Notes under the pieces: model-generated
The model's input: the letters and a program-made list of their open reading frames with translations, nothing else
Told to the model about the DNA's origin: nothing
The model's database searches: none
NCBI RefSeq assembly: GCF_050948175.1
Contig: NW_027490123.1
Location: forward strand, 1,488,001 to 1,552,000
Source of the DNA: Xylocopa sonorina
Taxonomy: Eukaryota > Arthropoda > Insecta > Hymenoptera > Apidae
DNA: 64,000 nt
Direction: 5' to 3'
Translations under genes and position numbers: made by a program
Shown here: one piece after another, positions 42,401 to 52,667 of the stretch
Position numbering within the stretch: the first letter of the stretch is position 1
How the letters are laid out: each line of letters starts with the position of its first letter

Positions 42401-42598
42401 GAAGCCGCCGAGCGGGTTAGGGAGCAATCCCTGCCAGCTCGACATCGCCTGCGGGGTCGGCGTCGTAGACGTTTGCCCCGTTCCGCCTCACGGAAGGGGG
42501 GGGGGGGGTTAGAGTCTTCCACCTTCGGGTGGAGGTCGCTCCCAAGAACCCTTCGGGGGGCGGGACTTCGCCACCATCGCCGCGCCTACGGGCCGTGA
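39462..42598 (+). pseudogene. Family A ORF2 (endonuclease-RT), copy A1, broken
   Basis: The frame opens after a TGA at 39459, overlapping the end of gag, with no in-frame ATG before 39564. Endonuclease motifs: IIQTNLNLVIAAQGLMVQ, VVAAEPCRV, VGVYAPP, FALGDFNAHASAW, SIVDLSFVNAL and LSDHAYIRI. RT: PGPDGIPGGA, FGFREGRSTIDAI, VSLDIQNAFNSLSW, GVPQGSVLGPLLWN, and CYSDDT with Ser in place of the usual Ala. Downstream are DIKYLGV and a finger remnant, GAAEDSARHTLQEC. Breaks: TAG at 40122-40124 (Glu in A2), a frameshift near 40495, a 1-bp insertion near 41408, TAA at 41874-41876, and loss of the sequence just before the finger. The last part is Arg-rich and runs into a G run near 42487. Confidence 0.85.
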
Positions 42599-43103
42599 TG
42601 GTAGCCATTACGCCTCAGGGGCCACGATTCGGCATTTGTCGGGCCATGATATCGAGTCTGACGCACCAGGGGCACCTAGTGCGTCCGGGCCACGCCTGGC
42701 CCGAGGCATCGACGACGCCCGTGCGGGGTGGACCACTTAGGTCGTGCCCCACATCTTTGCACGGGTGTCGTCCGGGAGGCGCGGTCGGTGCGATTGGGGG
42801 ATTGTACCAACCATTGCACGCGTCCCCCGGGACGGGAGTGGTGGCTGCGTGATCCAGCCATCGCTCATTCCTCGGACGGGGGAGTATGTCTCTTCGACCA
42901 CACTCCTCTCCGGGAAGGGGGTCCTCCCAGTCACCATGGAGGATCCCGGCGCGGGAGGGGACCGGACGTCTTCGTCCAGATTTCCCGGTCCCCTCCCAGC
43001 AGCGCCGAGGACGGTCACCGTGGGGTTTTAGCCGGTAAGAGTCTGACATACCCCCGCAGTTCTCCAGCTCCGGGAGATCCATGAGGATTTCCCCACGTTA
43101 AAA
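42599..43103 (+). other. 3' UTR and short poly-A of A1
   Basis: Reverse complement of the 3' UTR seen at 14733-15290 and 36369-36853. It contains GGAGGGGACCGG, GTCTTCGTCCAG and CCCTCCCAGCAGCGCC stretches that can pair with each other. It ends in GATTTCCCCACGTTAAAAAG. The shorter A run than in A2 (9) and in the inserted fragment (about 9) suggests tail decay. Confidence 0.75.
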
Positions 43104-43136
43104 AGAGGCTAGTTTTAGGTTTGGTTTTATTAGATG

Positions 43137-43300
43137 AGGTTCAAGTTATATTAGGTTCAAGTTATACGGGTATCGAGTTTAAGGTTCATGTTATACGGAG
43201 TTTGATTTTAAGGTTCAAATTATACGGGGTTCGATTTTAAGGTTCAAGTTATACAGGATTTGAGTTTAAGTTTCACGTTGTACGGGGTTTGAATTCGTGC
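43137..43300 (+). repeat. Six tandem units of about 29 bp (GGTTCAAGTTATACGG)
   Basis: Diverged units begin near 43137, 43157, 43183, 43213, 43242 and 43270. Each contains GTTCAAGTTATACGG followed by GGTTYGATTTTAAG. The block lies between the 3' end of A1 and the repeated ITS1-like sequence. It may be part of the ribosomal spacer or an older repeat of its own. No open frame. Confidence 0.7.
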
Positions 43301-43307
43301 TAGGAGC

Positions 43308-44624
43308 GTGCGTGGTGTCGTCGCGCGTAACCTGTTGAAGATGGTCGATCGTACTGTTCCTTTCGGAGGAGACGATTCGTCGGCAATAGCCTCGGTTGTC
43401 GAGAGTCTAAGACACCCAGCGATCGTTGCGAGCTTTCGAATCATTTATGCTCGCTTCGTGTCGTCGGGTGAATATATAGACCGCTTCTCGAGGCTTGTAC
43501 AACCAGCGAACGTCCCAACGAATTTTTTTTCCATTTACCCGGTCGTTGTTTACGGTACATTAGCGGACCCCTCGAGTTCTCGTAATCGAGAACTCGTCGG
43601 GTCCGCTTTTTTATGCCATTTTTTCAAAAAGTAATACGCCGCTGGCACTTTGCCGTTTTTCCACTCGCAGAATTGTTCCGTTGAGCTCAGAGGGGATCCG
43701 TTCCGTGCCGTTCACCCATAACCTCGTTGTCGAGAGTCTTGAAACCCGCCGCTGCGAGATCGAACTTTACTTGCTTGCTTTGCGTTGTCGGGAAAAATAT
43801 AGACCGCTCGAGGCTGTGTGGGGTGAACGGTAGAGTGTCCTAACGAATGTATGAATTTTTTTCGTTTATCTCAGCCTGGTTGGAATCGACACGACTAGAT
43901 GGTATTGGAATTTTGAAGAGACCGTCGTCGTCGTCGTTTGTTCGGAGGGGACGAATCGTCGCTCGCGCTAAGCCTCATTGTCGAGACTCTGAGAAAAACC
44001 TGCCGTTGCGAGATCGAATAATTTTATACTCGCTTCGCGTTGCCGAGGAAAGCTTTTATAGACCGCCTCGAGACTGTGCACGAAGGCGACGAGTGTCCCA
44101 TCGATGATAACATTATTATGTTCACTCGAATGAGAGCGTCTTGCCGATCTCGAAAGCAATACGCCGCTGGGTGTTTGATTTTTTTCTTCTTAGTTTGACG
44201 CGCACGTTTATTCCAGGGGGGACGATTCCGCGTTGCCCGTTGTCCTCGTTGTCGAGAGTCTGTAATCCCGCCGTTGCGAGCTCGAACAATTTATGCTCGC
44301 TTCGCTTTGTCGGGAGGAAAAAGACCGCCTCGAGGCTGCTGGTACGCGGAGGAGTCCTAACGAATTTTTGAAAGATTTTTTTTTCTTCATACCTGGACGC
44401 GCGTGTGCATTTTTCGTAACTTTGAGGGAGACATTACGCGCCAACCATCGGCGTATGCGTTTCATCCGTAGGACCGATATATCGTGTTGCCTCGACCTCC
44501 GTCGAGCGGTGAAAGTCGCCACGGTTCGGCGAAGCCCGCGTCTCTTTCACTGGAGACGATTGGGTATCGACTTGTTCGAACTTTAGTACCAAGAGACTTA
44601 AAGATCAATAAAATATACATGTAC
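43308..44624 (+). other. ITS1-like spacer with four diverged ~250-330 bp repeats
   Basis: This lies immediately upstream of the 5.8S sequence, so it is the position of ITS1. Four units share TTGTCGAGAGTCT (at 43396, 43727, 43978 in the form TTGTCGAGACTCT, and 44249). Each continues with a CGTTGCGAGCTCGAA-like segment, CTCGCTTCG, a TATAGACCGC-CTCGAGGCT segment and TCCTAACGAAT. Each is preceded by a GGGGACGATTCG-like segment. A perfect inverted repeat, TCGAGTTCTCGTAATCGAGAACTCG, lies near 43571-43595 inside a longer stem (GCGGACCC...GGGTCCGC). No 18S sequence is seen upstream. Confidence 0.7.
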
Positions 44625-44786
44625 GATTACCCTGAACGGTGGATCACTTGGCTCGTGGGTCGATGAAGAACGCAGCTAATTGCGCGTCAACGTGTGAACT
44701 GCAGGACACATGAACATCGACATTTTGAACACACATTGCGGTCCACGGATACAATTCCTGAACCACGCCTAGCTGAGGGTCGTTCA
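44625..44786 (+). rRNA. 5.8S rRNA-like sequence, probably degenerate
   Basis: Recognised by GAACGGTGGATCACTTGGCT, GGGTCGATGAAGAACGCAGC, GTGTGAACTGCAGGACACAT and GAACATCGACATT, then CATTGCGGTCCACGGAT. It ends near CTGAGGGTCGTTCACG. Length of about 160 bp is normal. Several sites look changed from the hymenopteran sequences I remember, mostly C to T or G to A at CpG (for example GAACACACATT for GAACGCACATT, and CGCCTAGCTGAGG for CGCCTGGCTGAGG). With the mutated 28S and the absent 18S this points to a non-functional unit. The ends are approximate. Confidence 0.85.
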
Positions 44787-46057
44787 CGTAACCAAAATAC
44801 TGCTTGCGTTGCGTTTCGTCGAATCTTCTTTCCCCACGGTGCTCGAATCTGCCCACCGTCGTTCATTCTCGAATTAAATTACGAACGTTTCTGAGTTCGG
44901 GCGGCACCGAAAAAGGGAAGAAGAGAAGCGATACGCGACGTACAAGCGATCGTTGGACGTTCGTCCGAGTCGTCTGTGGCCGTGCTGAGGCAATCTGCGA
45001 TTGGCAACGTGTGTGCGCGTGCGACGTGCGTAATCGTGTTCATGGAACTCGACGGTGTGTCGATCACGAACTCGCGTGAGTTCTTCGTGGCGTCGTGAGT
45101 CGTCCATTAAACAGACGATCGCCCACGGAGAACCGCTTCGTGTTTCGATCGCCGATTTTGTTCCGCGTTCCGAATTCGCGCACCCGCCACACGCATCGCC
45201 TTCGCCTGCCTTTAGCGCACGATACGAACATGCGCGCGCCCGACATCGCTTAAAATGAATTTTTTTCATGCCGCAAGACCGAGGAAGAATACTCGGTCGA
45301 GGGAGAAGAGATATACAAGAGAGAGAGCGACATCGTCGTAACGCGAGGGACGATGATGCGCATCCGATCGTTCGAAGTTCTCCTCGTACAGCCCCAGGGT
45401 GTTCGATGAAAATAACCCGTTCTCTCTGTTTTCTCCGCGTGTGTATAACATGTTCCGCGAGGGAAAAAAAGGATCTCTCGCGCGGAATGTCACTCGAACA
45501 TAGGCCGTCGTTGCGCTGTAATGTCGTAACGTTATTCGTGAGGGCGCTCCAACTCGGCGTGTCCTTCGTTTTGAAGGATCAGGGTAATAAAATCGGGGGA
45601 AAAGGAGCCGCTCCGTTTCGATGTCTGCGTGTTACGCGCAGATGTTGGAACCGCTGGAGAGTATAAACGGTGTTGATCGTTCGCAGCTACGATGATAAAG
45701 AGGACGGATGTTAAAGAAACGCCAGTAGCTTGGTCGTCTAGCGAGAGTCTCACATTTTTTTTATATTTTTTACGAATCTTATATAAAAGAAATACCGACA
45801 CACGAAAGACATTGGCGAGGTGCACAAAACGCCTCGACGAGAACAACAACGAAGAGGTGCGTGTAGTTCTCGCCGGTTTCTCGAGCGGTAAATCAAAGGA
45901 TCGCTGTGTCGGAGATGGACGAAAGTTCTTTTCGTCGTCTGCCGTCCCCGTTCGCCGATGCTCTCTCCTCATCTTGTATATATTATACATACGAATCTCT
46001 TTACCTTCTCTCCGTAACCGAGTTCGATGGCACGAATGAATTTCGTGCGTCACGTAG
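44787..46057 (+). other. ITS2 spacer
   Basis: About 1.27 kb between the 5.8S and 28S-like sequences, by position ITS2. It is CG-rich with many TCGTC/CGACG words and no recognisable gene. Open frames here have no domain and are not annotated. The length is large compared with many insects, but I cannot judge it against close relatives. Confidence 0.75.
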
Positions 46058-46082
46058 AGACGACTTCAAATTAGGAGAGATT

Positions 46083-46136
<54 letters not shown>

Positions 46137-46990
46137 TCCTTAGTAGCTGCGAGCGAACAGGAATGAGCCCAACACTGAATCCGGCGGTTCCGCCGCTGGG
46201 AAATCTAGTGTTCGGGAGGATCCGTTTATCCTGAGACAATGAACCGCGTCCAAGTCCATCTTGGATGGGGCCATTTATCCACAGAGGGTGCCAGGCCCGT
46301 ACCGACCGGTACGCGTTTCGGGAGGATCTCTCCTTAGAGTCGGGTTGCTTGAGAGTGCAGCCCTAAGTGGGTGGTAAACTCCATCTAAGACTAAATACGA
46401 CCACGAGACCGATAGCGAACAAGTACCGTGAAGGAAAGTTGAAAAGAACTTTGAAGAGAGAGTTCAAGAGTACGTGAAACCGTTCAGGGGTAAACCTGAG
46501 AAACCCAAATGATCAAATGGAGAGATTCATCGACGACGATACTGGCTCCCGATGGCGCGCGATGCCCCGGTGGTACCATCGCGGTTCCACAGCGAGCGGC
46601 ACGCCGTCGTCGGCGAACGTTCCGGTGATGTAGTCGTGCACTTCTCCCCTAGTAGAACGTCGTGACCCGTTGCGCGTCGGTCTACGGCCCGAGTGGGCGC
46701 CTGTGGCGTCGCAATCTTGCGCACGTGGCAGACCCTCGGTCGCCCGGCCGGCTGCGCGACGGTACACGTACGGTATCGGGCCGCAACCAGTCCATTCTCG
46801 AATGTACGTGCGTCTAGCCCGCCGCAAGCTCGGTCAAACTACCCGGTGGAACAGACTTTGCGTCGGCGCCGGGCCTGGCCAGCTGTTAGCAGGTGGTTCC
46901 TCGACTGCCTTGGTCTCGAGGTTCCTTAAAATGGGGAACAGTCCCCATTCTGGTGACGGGCTACGACTTCTTCCTTCTAGACGAAGTCAT
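46058..46990 (+). rRNA. 28S rRNA 5' fragment (to D2 region), mutated and truncated
   Basis: Clear 28S 5' sequence: TACCCGCTGAATTTAAGCAT, ACTAAGCGGAGGAAAAGAAA, GGTAAACTCCATCTAAG, GAGAGTTCAAGAGTACGTGA and CCGTTCAGGGGTAAACCTGA, then a variable GC-rich D2-like part. Positions normally almost invariant in eukaryotes are altered. TAGCTGCGAGCG at 46143 replaces TAGCGGCGAGCG, CTAAGACTAAAT at 46385 replaces CTAAGGCTAAAT, and GTGAAGGAAAG at 46428 replaces GTGAGGGAAAG. The sequence never reaches the conserved block after D2 (ACCCGTCTTGAAACACGG) and runs into satellite by about 47.19 kb. I conclude it is a pseudogene fragment. The right limit is approximate. Confidence 0.88.
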
Positions 46991-47189
46991 CGATGCGAGG
47001 GAGGCGCGGATACTCGTAGATGGAAACGAGAAGGCGATGCGTAAAAGTGCGAGTGAGCGCGTGCACTAGCACGCACGCGAACGCTGCTGGTTGCTGGATC
47101 TGCAGGCGTGTACGGCAGGTTGCCTGCGTGCAGGGATTGATGCTGGAGGCGGCAAAGAGGCTGATGGGTGGCAGGCGCTACGCCTGACG
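46991..47189. other. Transition between rDNA fragment and satellite
   Basis: About 200 bp of GC-rich sequence, with words such as GTGCACTAGCACGCACGCGAACG and a TGCCTGCGTGCAGG near-palindrome. It could be the end of the D2 region or unrelated. I see no gene. Confidence 0.35.
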
Positions 47190-48440
47190 TCACACTACAC
47201 TCTAAAAGAATATAAATCCTACACTTCCTTCCTACGAGATAGCGTATCTAAATGTTTACAAATCGATGCAATACAGTACTAATGCTTCATAAAACGTGAT
47301 ATCGCATTTCGTATCAACGGTTCAAAGTAAGTAAGTAGGTTGTAAAGCTCTATGCATCGCATTATGCTTATCTGCTTCTACCCTTCAAAAGAATGTGAAC
47401 ACTACACTCCCTTGCAGAGGGATAGCGCTTTTAGATATCTACTTGTCGAAGCAATAGAGTTCTGTTACTTCATTCAACGCGATGTCGCATCTCATTTCAA
47501 TGTTTCATGATAGGTTGTAATATTCAATGCAACGCGGTATGTTTATCTGCACCTACACTTCAAAATAATATAGATCCCACACTTCCTTGATACGAGATAG
47601 CGTTTCTAAAAGTCTACGTATCGAAGTAATATAGTTCTGATGCTGTATAACTCCAACGTTCCAAAGTAAGTAAGTTATATTCTTCTATGCATAGAGTTAT
47701 GTCTGCCTGCTTCTACGATTTGAAAGAATGTGAATTCTACAGTTCTATGCAACTAGATGGCGCTTTATAGTGTCTGCGCGTCAAAGCAGTATATTTCTAA
47801 TGCTCCATGCAATGCAATAGCACATCTCATTTCAGCGTTTCAATGTAAGTAAGATGGAATCCTATATGCATGCACTATGCTTAGATAAGATAATATCAGA
47901 TATATTATACTTCATTAGAATGTGAAGTCCGCAGTCCATGCAACAGAATTGCGCTTTAATGGGTCTACTTGTCAATGCACTAGAGTTCGTAGCCTGCATG
48001 CAATGCGATATCGCATCTCTTTTCAACGTTTCAAGGTAAGTAACCTGTAACCTTCTATGCATAGCAATATGCTTATATGCTTCTACACTTTTAATGAATG
48101 TCAATAGAAGGGATCCATAAAGCGGGATCGCGCTTCACAGTTTCTACGTGTCAAACAAACGTATTTCCTTGGTGGTATTCCGTATTCCGAAGATGGTAAA
48201 GTATGTAACATGTTATCTTCTATTCATGTTATTATACTTGTTCGCTCCTACACAGCAACCGATTGTGAATTCTGCTGTTTCTTCCAGCGGAATGGGGTTT
48301 CATATTGTCAGCGTCTCAAAGCAATAGATACCTAAAGCATTACACCATGCGATTGCACATCTCATTTCAACGATGCAAATTAAATAAGCTGTAAACAATT
48401 ATGCATGGCATTATACTTATCTGCTTCTATGCTTTATAAT
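47190..48440 (-). repeat. Diverged satellite monomers, inverted orientation
   Basis: About seven degenerate monomers in the orientation of the 11.5-14.2 kb block. Examples are AAAAGAATATAAATCCTACACTTCC at the start, TCTACGTATCGAAGTAATA near 47617, and CGCATCTCATTTCAATGTTTCAT near 47488. A subfamily signature appears here and in the 54-56 kb block: TTCTATGCATAGCATTATGCTTATCTGCTTCTA. The age gradient relative to the 2-11 kb array is obvious, because only short blocks remain recognisable. Confidence 0.8.
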
Positions 48441-49214
48441 GCTTTGGGATGCGAGAATAACCTCAACCCCCCCCCCCTTAACTGCCTAAAGAGAAGTTGA
48501 AAATCTAGCGGTCCTGCAGGTGAGACACCCGAGGGGGCGAGAAGAGGTGATCGCCGAAATCCACTGATCGATGGCCCCGAACAATACCGAAGCGTACAGC
48601 TCGTCCCACCAAGGAGCCCCGAAGAGGATTCAGGAGATCCGAGGATCACCAGCGAATTCAAGGAATCTGAAGAAGAGAACGTGAGAGCTTATTCACTAAA
48701 GCGTCCTATTTTCATGCCGCATTTCATGTATCGCATATTGTATATTATATCTTATATCGTGAAGCGGGTGGTGATCCCCGGTCATTCGCGGCGTGTTGCG
48801 TAGTTTTCTATAGCCCTTGTTAGTTAAACCCACCTCGAGGCCATAAATAAAGAAGCCGTGACTTCAGTATCCCGCGACCCGAGTGTATGTACTCGGCTAG
48901 GCGTAGTCGAGAGGAGCAGCATTTCGAGGTTTCGAGCATTGTTCCGCCCCAAGTTTCCCGGGGTCGTGTAGTCTATTTCTTTGGTGCTTTCTGAGCAGCT
49001 GGCGCCCAAGAAACTATAGTCTCGCAGTTTCGAAATACCCTCCCGTTTCGGTGATTATTTTTGCGTTCGCGAGCCCGCGAAATGTTGTACGTAAGTGGAT
49101 ACATTGTAACGACAGATCGCTTTAGATTAAAGTACGTTTTACACCTTAAAGTATTTGAATAATTAACCCCTTCGAGCTTCCCTGACTTACTGTAGATAGG
49201 TTTCCGTCACAACT
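48441..49214 (+). mobile_element. Possible solo LTR of a Ty3/gypsy-type element
   Basis: Non-satellite, moderately GC-rich block between satellite and AT-rich DNA. It has an AATAAA signal near 48845 and a late part rich in TTAAAGTA words. Its end, CCGTCACA, is complementary to the TGTGACGG start common in insect gypsy-like LTRs. A TGGCGCCCAAG string at 49000-49010 resembles a tRNA primer-binding site, which would instead place the LTR end at 48997. The two readings conflict, and no matching left terminus was found. No coding sequence. Confidence 0.3.
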
Positions 49215-50644
49215 GATAGGGACCATTACTTTACATAGATATATAGAACATACATAGCCTTAAACGCAGAACTGAGAGTTTGAGAACTTCCTTCGAAACG
49301 TTGATAGTGATGAGCTCCATCGGATTTCATAGAATTTCAGAACTTACTTGCTATGAATCGTAGGCAGATAAGGGCCATCGCGTTACTTAGAATTTTAGAA
49401 CTTGTTTACTCCAGCAAAGATTTCTATTGCCTTCGTCCGTTCTTTTAGAAGAGTTTTTCATAAACCACTTACTTTTCACGTTTGCAATACTTTTAAATGT
49501 ATGCGAGGTGTAATCGTTTAAGTTTTAAAATGATTACTTACTGCTGATTATTATTTAGTAACTCGGTTATAAACGTGTCTGCATAAGATTTAATCCATAT
49601 GTTCATAAGTCTGAAATTTATGCAGTCATTTGTTAGTCACTTATTGTTCAAACGACAAAGATTCTGACTACTTCAAAACGGTTGACTTTCATCAATTTTC
49701 TTAAAATCGACATACGGTCCAACTGCTTGCATTAAAGACTGTAATTAAAGTTTTCAAAATATTTTACCTCATATAGATAAATTCTGGAATTGAAGGTGAT
49801 TGTTTGATTTTTCTAACTCCTGTTTAGAACATCTTTCCATTGGAATGTTCAAGTATTTTTCATATTCGTAATTATTGAAAATGTTTTGCTTGGTTCTTTA
49901 ATTTAATATTTAGAATTTCCTGAGAAATATTTTTTATCGTAATGAAATATATAATTGCAATTATAATTCTTTATGAAATAATAATAACAGAGAGGAATCT
50001 ATCCATTCTTGTAGTTTTGTAAAGAGTATTTAATCTCACTATTTAAAATGAAACATTAACATTTGTTTACAATCTAATGGAATTTAGTTACCTTTTGATT
50101 AAAATTCATAATGTTAATCTTCCGTAGTTCAACAATTGTGTGAGCTGTCCTCAGGAATCGCAGCTCAGTATTTATAAAATGGACGACAATCGAACAGCCT
50201 AACCAAACGTGATCAAACCGATTTTTCATTATTAATATTATAATGTTTAACTTATCCTGTATACTATTAAAATGCCCTTCGAACAATGTTTATTCACTTC
50301 CTTCCACCACTGTTTACAATACGTATGTTTCATTTACTATCAAAACCGTAAGTATTATCGCCTTTCTTTACTTTTTGTGACCTTCAGTGGCTTCATGTAA
50401 CAGGTCGTTGAACTCGTTTTAAAATGCTCGATCGTATTACGGAAGAATAAACATACCAATTCATTTTAAAAAATGAAGGTGACCTTCAAATGTCCAACAT
50501 ACCTCCACTTACAAAAAAACTATTTTCATCAACGGATGGTACCTTTGTACTGTGCAATTTTATATCAGCAAAAATTTCTATGAAATTTATAGTTTCGAGG
50601 ATACCTGAGGTGCTAATTATTACTACCCCACCCTGTATATTGTT

Positions 50645-50944
50645 ATGGATGTGTCCAACAAGGAAACGATGAACAAAATTAAATTTAATATTACGATGTT
50701 TATTATATTACTTATAATATATTTGTTTTTCTGGAATTTAGCCAAAAAACAGTGTTCACGATGTCGGCAGATGAATATATTTGACTTAGAATTACAAGAG
50801 CCGACAATTTCGAAAGTAGAATATTTTTTTACTCCGCTAACCGAATCATTCCAAACGTTAAGTAAAGTGCGTGCCTTTCACAACAGTCAGATGCAAATTA
50901 CGATACAACGTTTCCAAAAAATGGTACGTGTCACTCGTTTTTAA
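50645..50944 (+). CDS. Possible first exon of a small single-pass membrane protein
   Basis: An open frame of 99 codons. A polar start is followed by one strong hydrophobic segment (residues about 17-33, MFIILLIIYLFFWNL), then a KKQCSRCRQMN stretch and a polar tail, as expected of a type II or tail-in single-pass protein. A splice-donor-like ATG|GTACGT lies at 50921-50929, so the last residues may be intronic. A coding-like piece rich in charged residues (LRLESIEQKKKLIELQSRS) follows at about 51030-51168. I could not join them with a canonical acceptor in frame. The product is not recognised. It may be spurious. Confidence 0.25.
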   Translation: MDVSNKETMNKIKFNITMFIILLIIYLFFWNLAKKQCSRCRQMNIFDLELQEPTISKVEYFFTPLTESFQTLSKVRAFHNSQMQITIQRFQKMVRVTRF

Positions 50945-51967
50945 TTTCCGTTTTTTCAAGCAAAGGAAATTTAATTGAAATATCCGCAAAATTTATGGAC
51001 AAGAAATTTATTATAATCTTACGCAACATATATGATGGTGATAAACGATAAGTATATGGACCTGAGACTAGAAAGTATTGAGCAGAAAAAGAAACTGATA
51101 GAACTGCAAAGTAGATCGATATATCTCACAAATGATGCTTCTACGTTCATAAAATCTGTTAAATAAAGAACTATTGCAAATACCAGGTATAATCAATATT
51201 ACTTCTGCTCAAAAGCTATAACAGAATTGGACCGAAATGGATATAAAACAGGAATTTATATATTCAAAGAGAAAAAATGTATTACTTACAAATTGCTTAT
51301 GTTCGCAAAGATCTCACTAATTCAGGCTTCTTGTCTTGCAGAACTAATCATTCATTTAACATGGGAAGGGGTCGACGGATAGTAAAATATTCTCATATTT
51401 CATAGTCTCGCTCGATACGTCAATTGGATCATGTAAAACATCGGACACTAATTGCATCTACACCTTCAGACCTTAAATATATAATTACAACATATTTAAT
51501 ACCGTTTTAATAACACTTTCCTATTATTTATATCTATGCCTAATAAATATATATTAATCGAATAAGTTGTTTTACCAAAGAATAAGAGAATCTGAGGATT
51601 ATAAATCTGAGCATTACATAACAAACGTGCATTACATACATAATGTTACATGTAAAAAAAGATGAAGACCAAAAAGATCGTACATAAGTTGAATCCACAA
51701 TGCGGTCACAGAGATACAGAAACGGCAAAAATTCCCAACAATAATTAACAAAATTCAAAAAGGGTGGGGGTGAAAATCCATCTCCTTGACGATGATAAGA
51801 AACAAGTCTGCCTCGTGCACTACAATATCTCCAACAGCCAGCGGTTGGCACGCAAATGACAACGGATAGAAAGAATTCCGTGGCAGAATAGAAAGTGAAT
51901 AGTAAGAAAAACATATTTATTTGTTAGATGTTTATAAATTCAAATTTAAAAGTCCATGTCGCATTTA

Positions 51968-52424
51968 ATATACTATTGTTTAACAAGGTGATTTAATGTT
52001 GATTCAAATAGGCGTGGAGAACTAGCTGGTACTTCTGTCAATGTAATTTCATTTCTGCAGGATACAGTAAAAACACATTTACAATTTAAGCAAGGTTTCA
52101 CTAGATCTGGCGGATTTTCTAAATTTTAGAATGGGATGATGGCGGTAGTAGTTGGTTCAGCGCCAGGCGATAAACATATACAGCAAGCAAAGTAACGTAA
52201 ACGGATTTAAAATGTTCAAGATTATATAAATGAAACTATTACACTTTTATAATCCATGTACCGTTTCTGTTCTTTGTAACTTACAAAGAGTCTTAAGAAT
52301 GTAACGCAACGTAAAGAAGATTGGAAACAGAGAAAGCAGGCCTTAATCGCAGATAAAGGAACCTTGGATCTGTTGGGTATCGTGGTTACTGGCATGCCAT
52401 GTTAAGGGATGTGTCATTCAGTTT
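51968..52424 (+). other. Two short exon-like open segments, unknown gene
   Basis: About 51988-52128 reads without stop as NRRGELAGTSVNVISFLQDT followed by VKTHLQFKQGFTRSGGFSKF and a stop. About 52287-52424 reads KNVTQRKEDWKQRKQALIAD followed by KGTLDLLGIVVTGMPC and a stop, preceded by a pyrimidine-containing stretch ending TTACAAAGAG. The residue composition is that of ordinary soluble protein and unlike the I/F/Y/N-rich noise in this AT-rich region. I do not recognise either. They may be terminal exons of one gene, alternative ends, or chance. Confidence 0.2.
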
Positions 52425-52627
52425 TAATTTTCTAAACGAGAACAATTCAAATAAATTTGGAGTCGACACATTGGAAAAAAATTTCTTCCAGTGAAAAACG
52501 CTGCATGCAGTGCAATAGCAACTTAACATCCCCTTGATATTTTACAGAAAATCTTATGTCATTTTCCTCGATTTACTAGAATCGAAACTATGAAATCTAT
52601 TATGTAGTTTTTCTGCAACTGCTACCA

Positions 52628-52667
52628 TACACACGCACGCGCGCATACACACACACGCGCACGTACA
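52628..52667. repeat. CA/CG/TA microsatellite
   Basis: Alternating purine-pyrimidine run with the words ACACACGCACGCGCGCATAC and ACACACACGCGCACGTAC. Simple sequence, with the potential to adopt Z-DNA. Confidence 0.85.

Larger units (their letters stand above)
37270..43103 (+). mobile_element. R1-like non-LTR retrotransposon, family A, copy A1
   Basis: The most complete family A copy. It has a short leader, ORF1/gag (37372-39495), overlapping ORF2 (39462 to about 42598), a 3' UTR of about 500 bp and a short A run (TTAAAAAG) at 43096-43103. The 3' UTR matches the other two family A pieces in the window. Downstream lies the rDNA spacer remnant, upstream the end of element D. No clear target-site duplication was found, so the insertion site before decay is unknown. 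Confidence 0.87.

Noticed and set aside
43104..44620. 18S rRNA upstream of the 5.8S sequence
   Set aside because: No conserved 18S blocks could be found. The space is filled by the 29-bp tandem repeat and the repeated ITS1-like spacer.
44208..46091. Several open frames of 60-173 codons on both strands
   Set aside because: They fall inside ITS1, 5.8S, ITS2 and the 28S start, which explain the sequence better.
51540..51914. Minus-strand open frame of 124 codons rich in F, Y, L and C
   Set aside because: The composition follows the AT-rich sequence, and it has no recognisable domain or supporting context.
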